DNA from: CAZCSK01 sp964501265
GTDB taxonomy: Bacteria > Actinomycetota > CADDZG01 > JAHWKV01
DNA: 64,000 bases
Direction: 5' to 3'
Assembly: GCA_964501265.1 (NCBI GenBank)
Contig: CAZCSK010000007.1
Coordinates: 7,880-71,879, forward strand
The position numbers and the translations under genes were made by a program. The notes under the pieces are model-generated. The model was not told the DNA's origin. It searched no databases and worked only from the letters and a program-made list of their open reading frames with translations. Of the stretch, positions 27,057 to 34,194 are shown one piece after another (position 1 is the first letter of the stretch; each line of letters starts with the position of its first letter).

Positions 27057-27632
27057 CTATGCGGATGGTGGAGCGTCGTGCGGGTGGATCATGTCCTCAG
27101 CGTGTGGCTTGTAAACGGGATGGTCGGGATCGGCGATCTCCACGTTCATTCCGAAGTCGAACACCATGGATCCCCCGATCGTTCCTCCGACGGTGACGAA
27201 TAGCGCGATCACGATGCTCAAGATCAGTATGCCGAGACTCGGTGTCAGCAAGTCGGTCGCAACAAACCGCGTGTAAAGCATGAAGGCCACCAAAAGGCTC
27301 ATCACGATCATCGTCCACGCGTGGGCGTTCGCCATGCGGCGTATCTGCGTGCCCTTTCGAGTCGTTAACCAATCGTTGAAGCCGGTCAGTGACGCGAGGG
27401 CCCCGAAGACCGCTCCGATCAGGAAAATGAACCCGGCCGCGCGATAAGTATCAGGGGCCCATGTCCGGTCCGAAAACGCGTACGAAGCGATGTCCAAGAT
27501 CGGAGCGATGATGTAGGCGCCCGAGGGGATGTCAGTCAGCGGCGGATGGAACGGCTTTCCGGAAAATCCTCCGAGCCATTTGAACTTGCGCCCCTTAAGC
27601 GTTAGCGACGGCTTGAACGACATCATTCCCAT
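27057..27632 (-). CDS. DUF2231 membrane protein
   Basis: A 191-residue protein with four membrane helices (GAYIIAPILDIASYAF; the AAGFIFLIGAVFGALASLTG region; WTMIVMSLLVAFMLYTRF; the ILILSIVIALFVTVGGTIGG region). The start motif FHPPLTDIPSGAYIIAPILD is the DUF2231 signature. In actinobacteria this domain is found next to or fused with Rieske domains, so it may be the membrane partner of the convergent Usp-Usp-Rieske protein 7 bases away. A strong GAGGAGG precedes the ATG. Upstream it carries the same box and hairpin as the Usp-Rieske gene, which argues for joint control. Confidence 0.8.
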   Translation of the reverse strand: MGMMSFKPSLTLKGRKFKWLGGFSGKPFHPPLTDIPSGAYIIAPILDIASYAFSDRTWAPDTYRAAGFIFLIGAVFGALASLTGFNDWLTTRKGTQIRRMANAHAWTMIVMSLLVAFMLYTRFVATDLLTPSLGILILSIVIALFVTVGGTIGGSMVFDFGMNVEIADPDHPVYKPHAEDMIHPHDAPPSA

Positions 27633-27652
27633 GGTGCCTCCTCTCGATACTC

Positions 27653-27678
27653 TGCCCCTACCTTGACTCGTGCTCGGG
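27653..27678 (-). promoter_or_regulatory. 26-base box upstream of the DUF2231 gene
   Basis: Second copy, with one mismatch in 26, of the box at 25984-26009. It lies 20 bases before the ATG of the DUF2231 gene, again just ahead of the ribosome-binding site. Confidence 0.55.
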
Positions 27679-27680
27679 TG

Positions 27681-27736
27681 CGCGACCTCATCCTCCGAAA
27701 TTATCGCGCATCGAGGTCGTGCCTCCCCGTTTCAGC
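27681..27736 (-). promoter_or_regulatory. Structured leader element, copy 2
   Basis: Second copy of the leader hairpin: arms CGACCTC/GAGGTCG (27713-27719 and 27683-27689) with the conserved GCGCGAT and GGAGGA in the loop. As in copy 1 it starts at the stop codon of the gene upstream (here the dipeptidase). The stem differs from copy 1 by a compensatory T-A for C-G change. Confidence 0.55.
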
Positions 27737-28811
27737 TCGCCGGGTTATGCCAGGCTTTGCCCAGGACCCTTACCCAATTGGAGTGCGTAAGTTTCTTGAG
27801 GGACTCGTCGTCGTAACCTGCCCCTCGCAGCGCAGCTATCAATTTGGGTAGGCCGGCAACGTCACACAATTCGGCCGGGATGGTTGCGCCGTCGAAATCG
27901 GAGCCGAAGCCGACTCGGTCGATGCCGAGCCGCTGAACGAGGTAGTCGACGTGCTGCACGATGGTTCCGATCGGCGTGTCTGCCTTATGCGAGCCATCCT
28001 CTCGCAGAAATCCGATCGCAAAATTGACACCCACCATCCCGTCGGATTCCTTGATTGCATCGAGTTGCTTATCGGTCAGGTTGCGCGTGGCGGGACAAAT
28101 CGCGTGGGCGTTGGAGTGAGTAGCCACCAGCGGGGCTTCTGTCATCTTCGCCACGTCCCAAAATCCGGCTTCGTTCAGATGGGAGAGGTCGATCATGATT
28201 CCCAGCCGGTTGCAGGCTTGCACGAGTTCTAGCCCGGCGTCGGTGAGTCCCGGCCCGGTGTCGGGAGAGTGAGGGACCTTAAACGGAACTCCGTGGGCGA
28301 AGATGTTCGGGCGGCTCCACACGAGCCCAAGGGACCGGAGCCCGGCTCGGTAATAGACCTCCAGCGCGCTAAGGTCGGGGCCGATCGCTTCGGCTCCCTC
28401 GAAGTGAAGTACTACCGCAAGAACTCCGGAGCTAAGGCAGGCCGTAAGTTCATCTGGCGTTCTAACGACTTTTATCTGACCTGCCGATTCGTCCTCGAGT
28501 TGAAAGAGACCAGCAGCCGCCCTCATTGCAACCTCTTGCGCGCGTTCAATGGTCACAGGCGACCCCATGTATCCCTTGGGTCCGGCGATAGCCGATTCGA
28601 GGCCGGTACGGGATTCCTCCGGGGGGGCCATGATGGCAAAGAACCCGCCGCCGAAACCGCCTTCCCGAGCCCGGGGCAAGTCGAGGTGGCCGGTGTCGCC
28701 GCGCTCCATGAAACTAAGGCGCTTGCCTGCCTTGTCGAGATAGATACGCCCGAGCGCGTCGTTGTGCCCGTCGAATACTGGAAAGTCCGACACAGAAATT
28801 TTGTCAGTCAC
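27732..28811 (-). CDS. Membrane-dipeptidase-like peptidase (family M19)
   Basis: A 359-residue zinc dipeptidase of the renal-dipeptidase type. Metal ligands and typical segments are present: FDGHNDAL (His-x-Asp) at the N-terminus, VVLHFEGAEAIG (bridging Glu), MIDLSHLNEAGFWDV, then PLVATHSNAHAICPATRNL, and GFGSDFDGA. No signal peptide. The start is GTG 28811, which overlaps the stop of the phosphatase gene upstream (ATGTGA); the frame is open further but would run through that gene. Substrates in the family are dipeptides, including D-amino-acid forms. Confidence 0.9.
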   Translation of the reverse strand: MTDKISVSDFPVFDGHNDALGRIYLDKAGKRLSFMERGDTGHLDLPRAREGGFGGGFFAIMAPPEESRTGLESAIAGPKGYMGSPVTIERAQEVAMRAAAGLFQLEDESAGQIKVVRTPDELTACLSSGVLAVVLHFEGAEAIGPDLSALEVYYRAGLRSLGLVWSRPNIFAHGVPFKVPHSPDTGPGLTDAGLELVQACNRLGIMIDLSHLNEAGFWDVAKMTEAPLVATHSNAHAICPATRNLTDKQLDAIKESDGMVGVNFAIGFLREDGSHKADTPIGTIVQHVDYLVQRLGIDRVGFGSDFDGATIPAELCDVAGLPKLIAALRGAGYDDESLKKLTHSNWVRVLGKAWHNPAS

Positions 28812-29299
28812 ATTCGAGCCAGGTCGGAGCTTTGTAGGAGCCCCACGAGCGTTCCCCCTCCCGCGGCCAAGTTGTCCACCGTGACGTGCGCCATTGAGCC
28901 CGTTCCCATCTTGATCGACGTCGCATCGGCCGCTCCCGCGATAAGTAGCGAAACCATCCAACCAAGAAACGGGTCGTGCCCGACGAGAGCTATCGTGTCG
29001 GCATCTGAGTAGTCCTCGAGCGATTTGAGCAGGTTCTCGGGAGATGGCTCCGCAAGTGCCTTGTGAGGAAGAGCCGCCGGCCACCCTGCTTCTGCCTCGA
29101 GTATCGCCGCAGTCTGCCGGGCTCGCAGGAGCGGGCTACACAAAACAAACTCGACTGCGGGGGCCAATAGGCCGAGTCCTTTAGCGGCTTGCCGAAACTC
29201 CTCTTCGCCTTCAAGTGAAAGTGGGCGGCCGGTGTCGTCGGGCCATTGGGCCGGATCTGGCTTGCCCGCGGGACCATGCCGAACTAGATAGAGTTCCAT
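28808..29299 (-). CDS. SixA-like histidine phosphatase
   Basis: A 163-residue member of the histidine-phosphatase (phosphoglycerate-mutase-like) superfamily. It has the phosphate-binding ELYLVRHGPAGKP at the very start with the catalytic RHG, CSPLLRARQTAAIL, and VGHDPFL with the second catalytic His. The short form resembles SixA, which removes phosphate from phosphohistidine proteins. The start is placed at MELYLVRHG (29299) because the family begins there; the frame allows 16 more residues. It overlaps the dipeptidase gene by four bases. Confidence 0.85.
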   Translation of the reverse strand: MELYLVRHGPAGKPDPAQWPDDTGRPLSLEGEEEFRQAAKGLGLLAPAVEFVLCSPLLRARQTAAILEAEAGWPAALPHKALAEPSPENLLKSLEDYSDADTIALVGHDPFLGWMVSLLIAGAADATSIKMGTGSMAHVTVDNLAAGGGTLVGLLQSSDLARM

Positions 29300-29353
29300 T
29301 TGCGACAGCCTATAGAAGAGCCGACGAGGAAATGGATTGGAGGTCAATAGCCG

Positions 29354-29533
29354 ATGTGTCTAACTTGTGGGTGCATGCTTCCGCACGAGGACCACGATAA
29401 CCCCGACTACATCACGATCGAGGGCCTAGAGAAGTCTGCCAAGATCGACAAGCTAAGTCTCGATGAGGCGGTCAAGAACCTAATCGCGACTGTGGAAATC
29501 GCCAAGAAAGAAACCGAGCACGAGCACCGCTAA
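29354..29533 (+). CDS. Small cysteine-containing protein (59 residues)
   Basis: A short gene starting ATG TGT: the protein begins MCLTCGCMLPHEDHDNPDYI and ends KKETEHEHR. The C-x2-C-x-C cluster with several His suggests metal binding. The rest is charged and helical (KSAKIDKLSLDEAVKNL). I recall close relatives as conserved hypothetical proteins of actinobacteria, with no known role. Its stop overlaps the convergent Rieske gene stop by four bases (CTAA). Confidence 0.7.
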   Translation: MCLTCGCMLPHEDHDNPDYITIEGLEKSAKIDKLSLDEAVKNLIATVEIAKKETEHEHR

Positions 29534-29943
29534 ATTTCAGCGCTGATGTAGAGAGTTTCGTCGCGCTCAATGACGTCGGCGCGCCCAAGCGGGACGATGC
29601 GCGTGAGGGCCTCGAGGGCCGAACCCAGGCCAGGAATCTTGGCGTAGATACCTTGGGGGCCGCGCACCATTTCTCCGGTTCGAACGTTGTACCTCGCTCC
29701 ATGCACCGGGCAAACCAGACAGCCCTTCCCGTCGATGGTTCCTTTGGCGAGGTCGCCCAGAAGGTGCCGGCAACTGCGGGTCACAGCGAAGTACTTGCCG
29801 TTGTGATTGCCGACGGCATACTGCCCCGCACCCACGACCGTTCCGTTGGGGACCTCGCTCGCCGGAGCGACCCGAAGTTCCCTGGATGACCTAGTCCCAG
29901 GCAGAAGCTCCGTCGGAAGAGCCCGATTTCCGAATAAATTCAT
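29530..29943 (-). CDS. Stand-alone Rieske [2Fe-2S] protein
   Basis: About 137 residues, ferredoxin-type Rieske protein. The cluster ligands are in SCRHLLGDLAKG and CPVHGARYNVRTGE, i.e. C-x-H and C-x2-H. There is an N-terminal leader of about 30 residues without a clear signal peptide and a C-terminal tail after the barrel (RADVIERDETLYISAEI). Start: ATG 29943 or TTG 29955. It is the third Rieske domain within 7.7 kb and is divergent from the phosphotransferase gene. The partner oxygenase or reductase is unknown; the FAD fusion at 31373 is a candidate. Confidence 0.88.
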   Translation of the reverse strand: MNLFGNRALPTELLPGTRSSRELRVAPASEVPNGTVVGAGQYAVGNHNGKYFAVTRSCRHLLGDLAKGTIDGKGCLVCPVHGARYNVRTGEMVRGPQGIYAKIPGLGSALEALTRIVPLGRADVIERDETLYISAEI

Positions 29944-29963
29944 CGACGTGAACAATATCTCTT

Positions 29964-30749
29964 ATGGATGAACGGAAGATCCCCGTCGGCCTGCGTTCTT
30001 CTTACGGTGATTGGTCGTGGTCATTGGTGTGGTCGTACATGCCGGAAGTGGCGACCTGGCGTCTCACGCATGCAGACGGTCGAACTCGATACTTGAAGGT
30101 TGGCCGCCTGGGGCGACCGATACCCATCCCCCAGGAGTGTGAGCGTATGAGTTGGGCGCGAGACCACCTGCCGGTTCCTGAAGTGCTCGACTGTGGCGCC
30201 GATGGCAATGTCGAATGGATGCTCACCGCAGCGTTGCCCGGCCGTGACGCCACAACGCCGGAGCTGAAGGCCGATCCGCGCGCCCTCGTTACGCTTCTCG
30301 CGCAAGGACTGCGGCGGTTTCACGAAGCGCCGGTTAACGAGTGCCCATTCAATTTCACTTTGGAAGTGGCAATCGATCAGGTTAGAGATCGTGTCGCTGC
30401 CGGTTTGGTCAATCCAGAAACTGATTTCCATCCGGAGCATCGGCATCACACGCCTCGGTCGGCGTTGGCGGAATTGGAACGGACCCGGCCGGCCACGGAA
30501 GATCTTGTTGTGTGCCACGGCGACTACTGCCTTCCCAACGTACTTATCGATGACGGTAAGGTCGTTGGGTTTCTTGATCTCGGCGAAGTCGGAATAGCGG
30601 ACCGATGGTTGGATCTTGCAGTTGGCCCATGGAGCGTCACGTGGAATCTCGGCCCGGGTTGGGAGGAGCAGTTCCTCTCGGCGTATGGAATAGATGCGGA
30701 TCAAGAGCGCATCGCGTTTTACAGGCTACTTTACGATCTCTCGAGTTAG
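29964..30749 (+). CDS. APH(3')-like aminoglycoside phosphotransferase family protein
   Basis: A 261-residue kinase-fold protein. It has TRYLKVGR (ATP-binding Lys), VVCHGDYCLPNVLID (catalytic loop HGD with Asn) and GFLDLGEVGIADRWLDLA (metal-binding Asp), which together are the pattern of the APH(3') family. Many chromosomal actinobacterial members are not known to confer resistance, so a drug substrate should not be assumed. Divergent from the Rieske gene with a gap of about 20 bases. Confidence 0.85.
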   Translation: MDERKIPVGLRSSYGDWSWSLVWSYMPEVATWRLTHADGRTRYLKVGRLGRPIPIPQECERMSWARDHLPVPEVLDCGADGNVEWMLTAALPGRDATTPELKADPRALVTLLAQGLRRFHEAPVNECPFNFTLEVAIDQVRDRVAAGLVNPETDFHPEHRHHTPRSALAELERTRPATEDLVVCHGDYCLPNVLIDDGKVVGFLDLGEVGIADRWLDLAVGPWSVTWNLGPGWEEQFLSAYGIDADQERIAFYRLLYDLSS

Positions 30750-30801
30750 ATAAAAAGTGTGGGCCGTTAGATCCGTTCGATCCATGGAGCACGCCACGCT
30801 T

Positions 30802-30832
30802 GGGCGGGGAAACGGTCCGCCCCATCGGGCGG
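30802..30832 (+). promoter_or_regulatory. Possible alternating hairpins in the leader of the Usp-Rieske-FAD operon
   Basis: Three matching arms lie in a row: GGGCGG (30802-30807), CCGCCC (30817-30822), GGGCGG (30827-30832). The middle arm can pair with either neighbour, so two exclusive hairpins are possible, as in attenuators. It sits about 70 bases before the DUF2269-like gene in the 155-base gap after the phosphotransferase gene. Confidence 0.35.
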
Positions 30833-30904
30833 TGCTCGCCGGTTTGTAATTGTCGTCGTGTCCCCTTAACCTTGCCCTTGAAAATCCTTAGGAGTCTTAA
30901 AGGC

Positions 30905-31372
30905 ATGTATAGGTGGTGGGTGTTCGTCCACATCGTGGGCGTGGTGGGTTTTCTTCTGGCGCACGGAACCTCGGTTGCCCTCACGCTTCATCTTCGCCGC
31001 GAACACGACCCGAAGAAGGTGGGAGCCCTGATTGAATTGTCGCACTCCACCACCATCGCCCTGTACGCGTCGACGGCGTTGCTGCTTCTCGGTGGAATCG
31101 TCGCCGCCTTCATCGGGGACTTGTGGTCAAAGGGTTGGATCTGGTTATCGCTTGCCCTTCTTGTGCTCGCAGGTATTTCTATGGGCGCAATGGCTACACC
31201 TTTTTATGGCAGGGTGGCCAAGGCCGCCCGGATCCAAGCCTCAGGAGGGGCGCCGGTTCCGGGTCAAGATCTCTACGTCTTACTTGCGTCTCGCCGACCA
31301 CTCGTGATCGCCGGTATCGGCTTCGTGGCGCTAATTGCTATCGTCTATCTAATGGTCCTCAAGCCCTTTTAG
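30905..31372 (+). CDS. DUF2269-like membrane protein
   Basis: A 155-residue protein with four membrane helices. The first contains WWVFVHIVGVVGFLLAHG with two His on the helix, reminiscent of haem- or redox-linked small membrane proteins of the DUF2269/CopD-like group. Start ATG 30905 is preceded by TTAGGAG. Its stop directly abuts the ATG of the Usp-Usp-Rieske-FAD gene, with no gap, so the two are made together and the membrane protein is a likely partner of that fusion enzyme (inference). Confidence 0.7.
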   Translation: MYRWWVFVHIVGVVGFLLAHGTSVALTLHLRREHDPKKVGALIELSHSTTIALYASTALLLLGGIVAAFIGDLWSKGWIWLSLALLVLAGISMGAMATPFYGRVAKAARIQASGGAPVPGQDLYVLLASRRPLVIAGIGFVALIAIVYLMVLKPF

Positions 31373-33685
31373 ATGAACGAGATCCTCGTTGGCACCGACG
31401 GATCGGCAAGCGCAAAGGTAGCCGGCACTAAGGCGATCGCGGTCGCAAGCAAACTGAATGCCCGGCTGCGCATCGTCGGCATATACCGCCCGCCCAACGT
31501 CTCCGCCGAAGTGATGCGAACGATCGCAGCCGAGCTTCAAGCCCAGGCCGGGCGCGCCGGCGTTGACTCCGAAATCGAGATCAAAGAAGGGGATGCGCCA
31601 GAAGAGTTGCTGGGATTAGCCCGCCAGAGCTCACCCGAGTTGATCGTGATCGGCGATAGAGGTATGCGGCCGGGAAAGCGGCCGGGCCTGGGCAACAATG
31701 CAGACCGCGTTTCCCACCGCGCGCCGCGCGATCTGCTGATCGTACGATCGGAATCTTCTACGGAGGATTCCTATCGCAAGATCATGGTCGCGACCGACGG
31801 GTCGATAAGTGCCTTCATAGGAGTCCGCAAGGCTTTCGAACTCGCGAAGAGCCTGGGAGCCTCCTTGACTCTGGTGTTTGTGGGTAACCTCGAGATAGGT
31901 CAGCACGTCCTCGACGACACAGCGAAGCAGTTAACAGGAACGGTGCAGATAGACAAGTTGGTGTTGGAGGGAGATCCCGCCGATCAGATATGCGAGGCGG
32001 CAAGAAGCGAAGCATGCGACCTGGTCGTTGTCGGCAACAAGAGAATGTCAGGAGCGATGCGCATTCTCCGAACGGTCCCAAACAAGGTCTCTCATAACTG
32101 CCCCTGCGACGTCTACCTGGCCCAGACCTCGGTTCAGTCGGCGCTTGACCTCCGACCCGGTGAAGGCGCCATAGTCGTTCACAACGGAGTGAAGTTCGCG
32201 GCCTACCGTGATGAGAACGGCGCGGTTCATACTTCATCGCCACGCTGCACGCACATGGGTTGTCTCGTCGACTGGAACGGTGCCGCCAAAACTTGGGATT
32301 GCCCCTGCCATGGATCGCGGTTCAGTCTCGATGGCGAGATCGTGTCAGGGCCGGCTACCAAGCCACTCGAAAAGATGACGTTGGACGGCGAACTGGTGTC
32401 GGCGATCCCTCTGGCGCCGGCGACAAGACCGGAGCCTGAAAAGGAGCCCGCGATTGCCAGGCCGGGGCCGGCAGGACAACGGGTCTTTGTGATCATCGGC
32501 GCCAGCCTCGCCGGCGCCACGGCTGCAGCCAAACTTCGTGAAGAAGGGTTCGACGGACGCATCATCCTGATAGGTGAAGAAGGTGAACTTCCGTACGAAC
32601 GGCCCCCACTATCCAAACAGTTTCTGCGAGGTGAACTCGCGTTCGAAAAACTGCTGATCCATCCCGCCGGTTTCTATCCGGGCAACGGGATCGAAACTCT
32701 GCTTGGAACCAAAGCCTCAAAGATCGAAGCCGGGGATCGAAGAGTCCATCTCACCGATGGTTCCGATATCGCCTACGACAAACTGCTGATCACCACCGGC
32801 AGCACGCCCCGCAAGCCCCAACTGCCCGGCATCGACCTCGACGGTGTGTTCGACCTGCGCACAAAGAGAGATGCCGAAAAGATCCAAAGCGCCGGCATGA
32901 AAGGACGCCGCGCGCTGATGATCGGCATGGGATTCATCGGATGCGAGGTGGCCGCGTCGTTGCGCCAGCGCGGAGTTGAAGTGACTGCCATCGAATCCGG
33001 CAAACTGCCACTCGAGCGAATCCTCGGCACGCGAATCGCACAGGTTCTTCAGGAGATTCACCTGGAGAAAGGCGTCGAAACCTTGCTTGAAGATTCAGTC
33101 GCCTCGTTCGAGGGCGCCGATCGGTTGGAGGCCGTGGTTACAACCGGGGGCCGGAAGGTCGAATGTGACTTCGCGGTCATGGGAGTGGGGGTCGAGCCCG
33201 CGGTCGCCGTTACCGAGGGATCACCGATTGCGGTCAACGACGGAATCTTGGTGGATGAGTACTGCCGGACTAACGTCGACGACATCTATGCCGCAGGAGA
33301 CGTCGCTCGTCACTTTCATCCGCTGGCCGACCGCCGTATGCGGGTCGAGCACTACCAGCACGCCGCGCTGCACGGACCGGCTGCCGCAATGGCAATGTTG
33401 GGCAAGGCGCAGCCCTATGAAGAAGTGCATTGGTTCTGGTCGGACCAGTACGAGCACAACCTCCAGTACACCGGGTTATGGGATCGTTGGGACGAACTCG
33501 TGATAGAGGGCAACCTCTCCGATCGGAAATTCCTTGGGATCTATCTGCGCGAAGGGAAAGTGGCGAAGGCGATTGCACTAAATCGCGGAGAAGAGATTTC
33601 CAGGATCACGCAGATGATACGCAGTGGCGCCGATTTCAAGCGACAGGCGGAGGCGTCCGGGACCGTGGCCGAGAGTCGGAGCTAG
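31373..33685 (+). CDS. Usp-Usp-Rieske-FAD/NAD(P)H reductase fusion
   Basis: A 770-residue four-part protein. Residues 1-128 and about 133-253 are Usp domains; about 256-345 a Rieske domain (CTHMGC near 291, then CPCHGSRFS); about 368-770 a pyridine-nucleotide-disulphide-type reductase of the rhodocoxin-reductase/AIFM3 group (FVIIGASLAGATAA for FAD, MIGMGFIGCEVAAS for NAD(P)H, IYAAGDVARH). Rieske plus reductase is known from AIFM3-like proteins; the two Usp domains in front are unusual. Usp1 has GDRG-x9-GN, and Usp2 has lost the motif (GNKR), so ATP binding is doubtful. No signal peptide. Its ATG abuts the DUF2269-like stop; its stop overlaps def by four bases. Confidence 0.9.
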   Translation: MNEILVGTDGSASAKVAGTKAIAVASKLNARLRIVGIYRPPNVSAEVMRTIAAELQAQAGRAGVDSEIEIKEGDAPEELLGLARQSSPELIVIGDRGMRPGKRPGLGNNADRVSHRAPRDLLIVRSESSTEDSYRKIMVATDGSISAFIGVRKAFELAKSLGASLTLVFVGNLEIGQHVLDDTAKQLTGTVQIDKLVLEGDPADQICEAARSEACDLVVVGNKRMSGAMRILRTVPNKVSHNCPCDVYLAQTSVQSALDLRPGEGAIVVHNGVKFAAYRDENGAVHTSSPRCTHMGCLVDWNGAAKTWDCPCHGSRFSLDGEIVSGPATKPLEKMTLDGELVSAIPLAPATRPEPEKEPAIARPGPAGQRVFVIIGASLAGATAAAKLREEGFDGRIILIGEEGELPYERPPLSKQFLRGELAFEKLLIHPAGFYPGNGIETLLGTKASKIEAGDRRVHLTDGSDIAYDKLLITTGSTPRKPQLPGIDLDGVFDLRTKRDAEKIQSAGMKGRRALMIGMGFIGCEVAASLRQRGVEVTAIESGKLPLERILGTRIAQVLQEIHLEKGVETLLEDSVASFEGADRLEAVVTTGGRKVECDFAVMGVGVEPAVAVTEGSPIAVNDGILVDEYCRTNVDDIYAAGDVARHFHPLADRRMRVEHYQHAALHGPAAAMAMLGKAQPYEEVHWFWSDQYEHNLQYTGLWDRWDELVIEGNLSDRKFLGIYLREGKVAKAIALNRGEEISRITQMIRSGADFKRQAEASGTVAESRS

Positions 33686-34182
33686 CGGTAGGTCTTGCGG
33701 CGGAAGACTCCGTGATGCGATTGCACTCTGTCCAAGAAGAGTAATCCATCGAGATGGTCGATCTCGTGCTGAAACGCCCTTGCTTCGAAACCCCGAACAA
33801 CCAAGGTCTTGGGTTCGCCGTCCGGAGTTATACCTCGCACGACTAGAAGGGTGGCCCTGAGAACGTCGCCGGTTAAGTCCGGAACACTCATGCAGCCTTC
33901 CCGCGCGATCTCGGGTTCATAAGATTCGAGAATGCTGGAGTTGAGGAGAACGACTTCGCCGTGTGAAGTCTCGGCCTTCGGATGGCCGGAGACATCGATC
34001 ACGAACGCCCGAAGATTGACGCCGATCTGCGGGGCCGCCAGTCCGACGCAATGAGGATGAGAGCGCATCGTGTCGATGAGATCGCGTACCAAGGAAGAGG
34101 ACTCTTCCCCGAATTCAGTAAGGGCGGCCGAAGGGCGTTTTAGGATCGAGTTTGGAAGGTGGACGATATCTCGAACCGGCAA
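33682..34182 (-). CDS. def: Peptide deformylase
   Basis: A 166-residue metalloenzyme that removes the formyl group from new proteins. All three family motifs are seen: GLAAPQIGV, EGCMSVPD (metal Cys, with Met in the usual Leu place) and QHEIDHLDG (two metal His and catalytic Glu). It is convergent with the Usp-Rieske-FAD gene, sharing CTAG at the stops, and is preceded on its own strand by the ACT-domain gene. Confidence 0.93.
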   Translation of the reverse strand: MPVRDIVHLPNSILKRPSAALTEFGEESSSLVRDLIDTMRSHPHCVGLAAPQIGVNLRAFVIDVSGHPKAETSHGEVVLLNSSILESYEPEIAREGCMSVPDLTGDVLRATLLVVRGITPDGEPKTLVVRGFEARAFQHEIDHLDGLLFLDRVQSHHGVFRRKTYR

Positions 34183-34194
34183 GCGAGCCCCGTC

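Noticed and set aside
28812..29084. A 91-residue N-terminal extension of the dipeptidase
   Set aside because: It lies entirely over the SixA-like gene and has no dipeptidase features; GTG 28811 overlaps that gene's stop in a coupled way.
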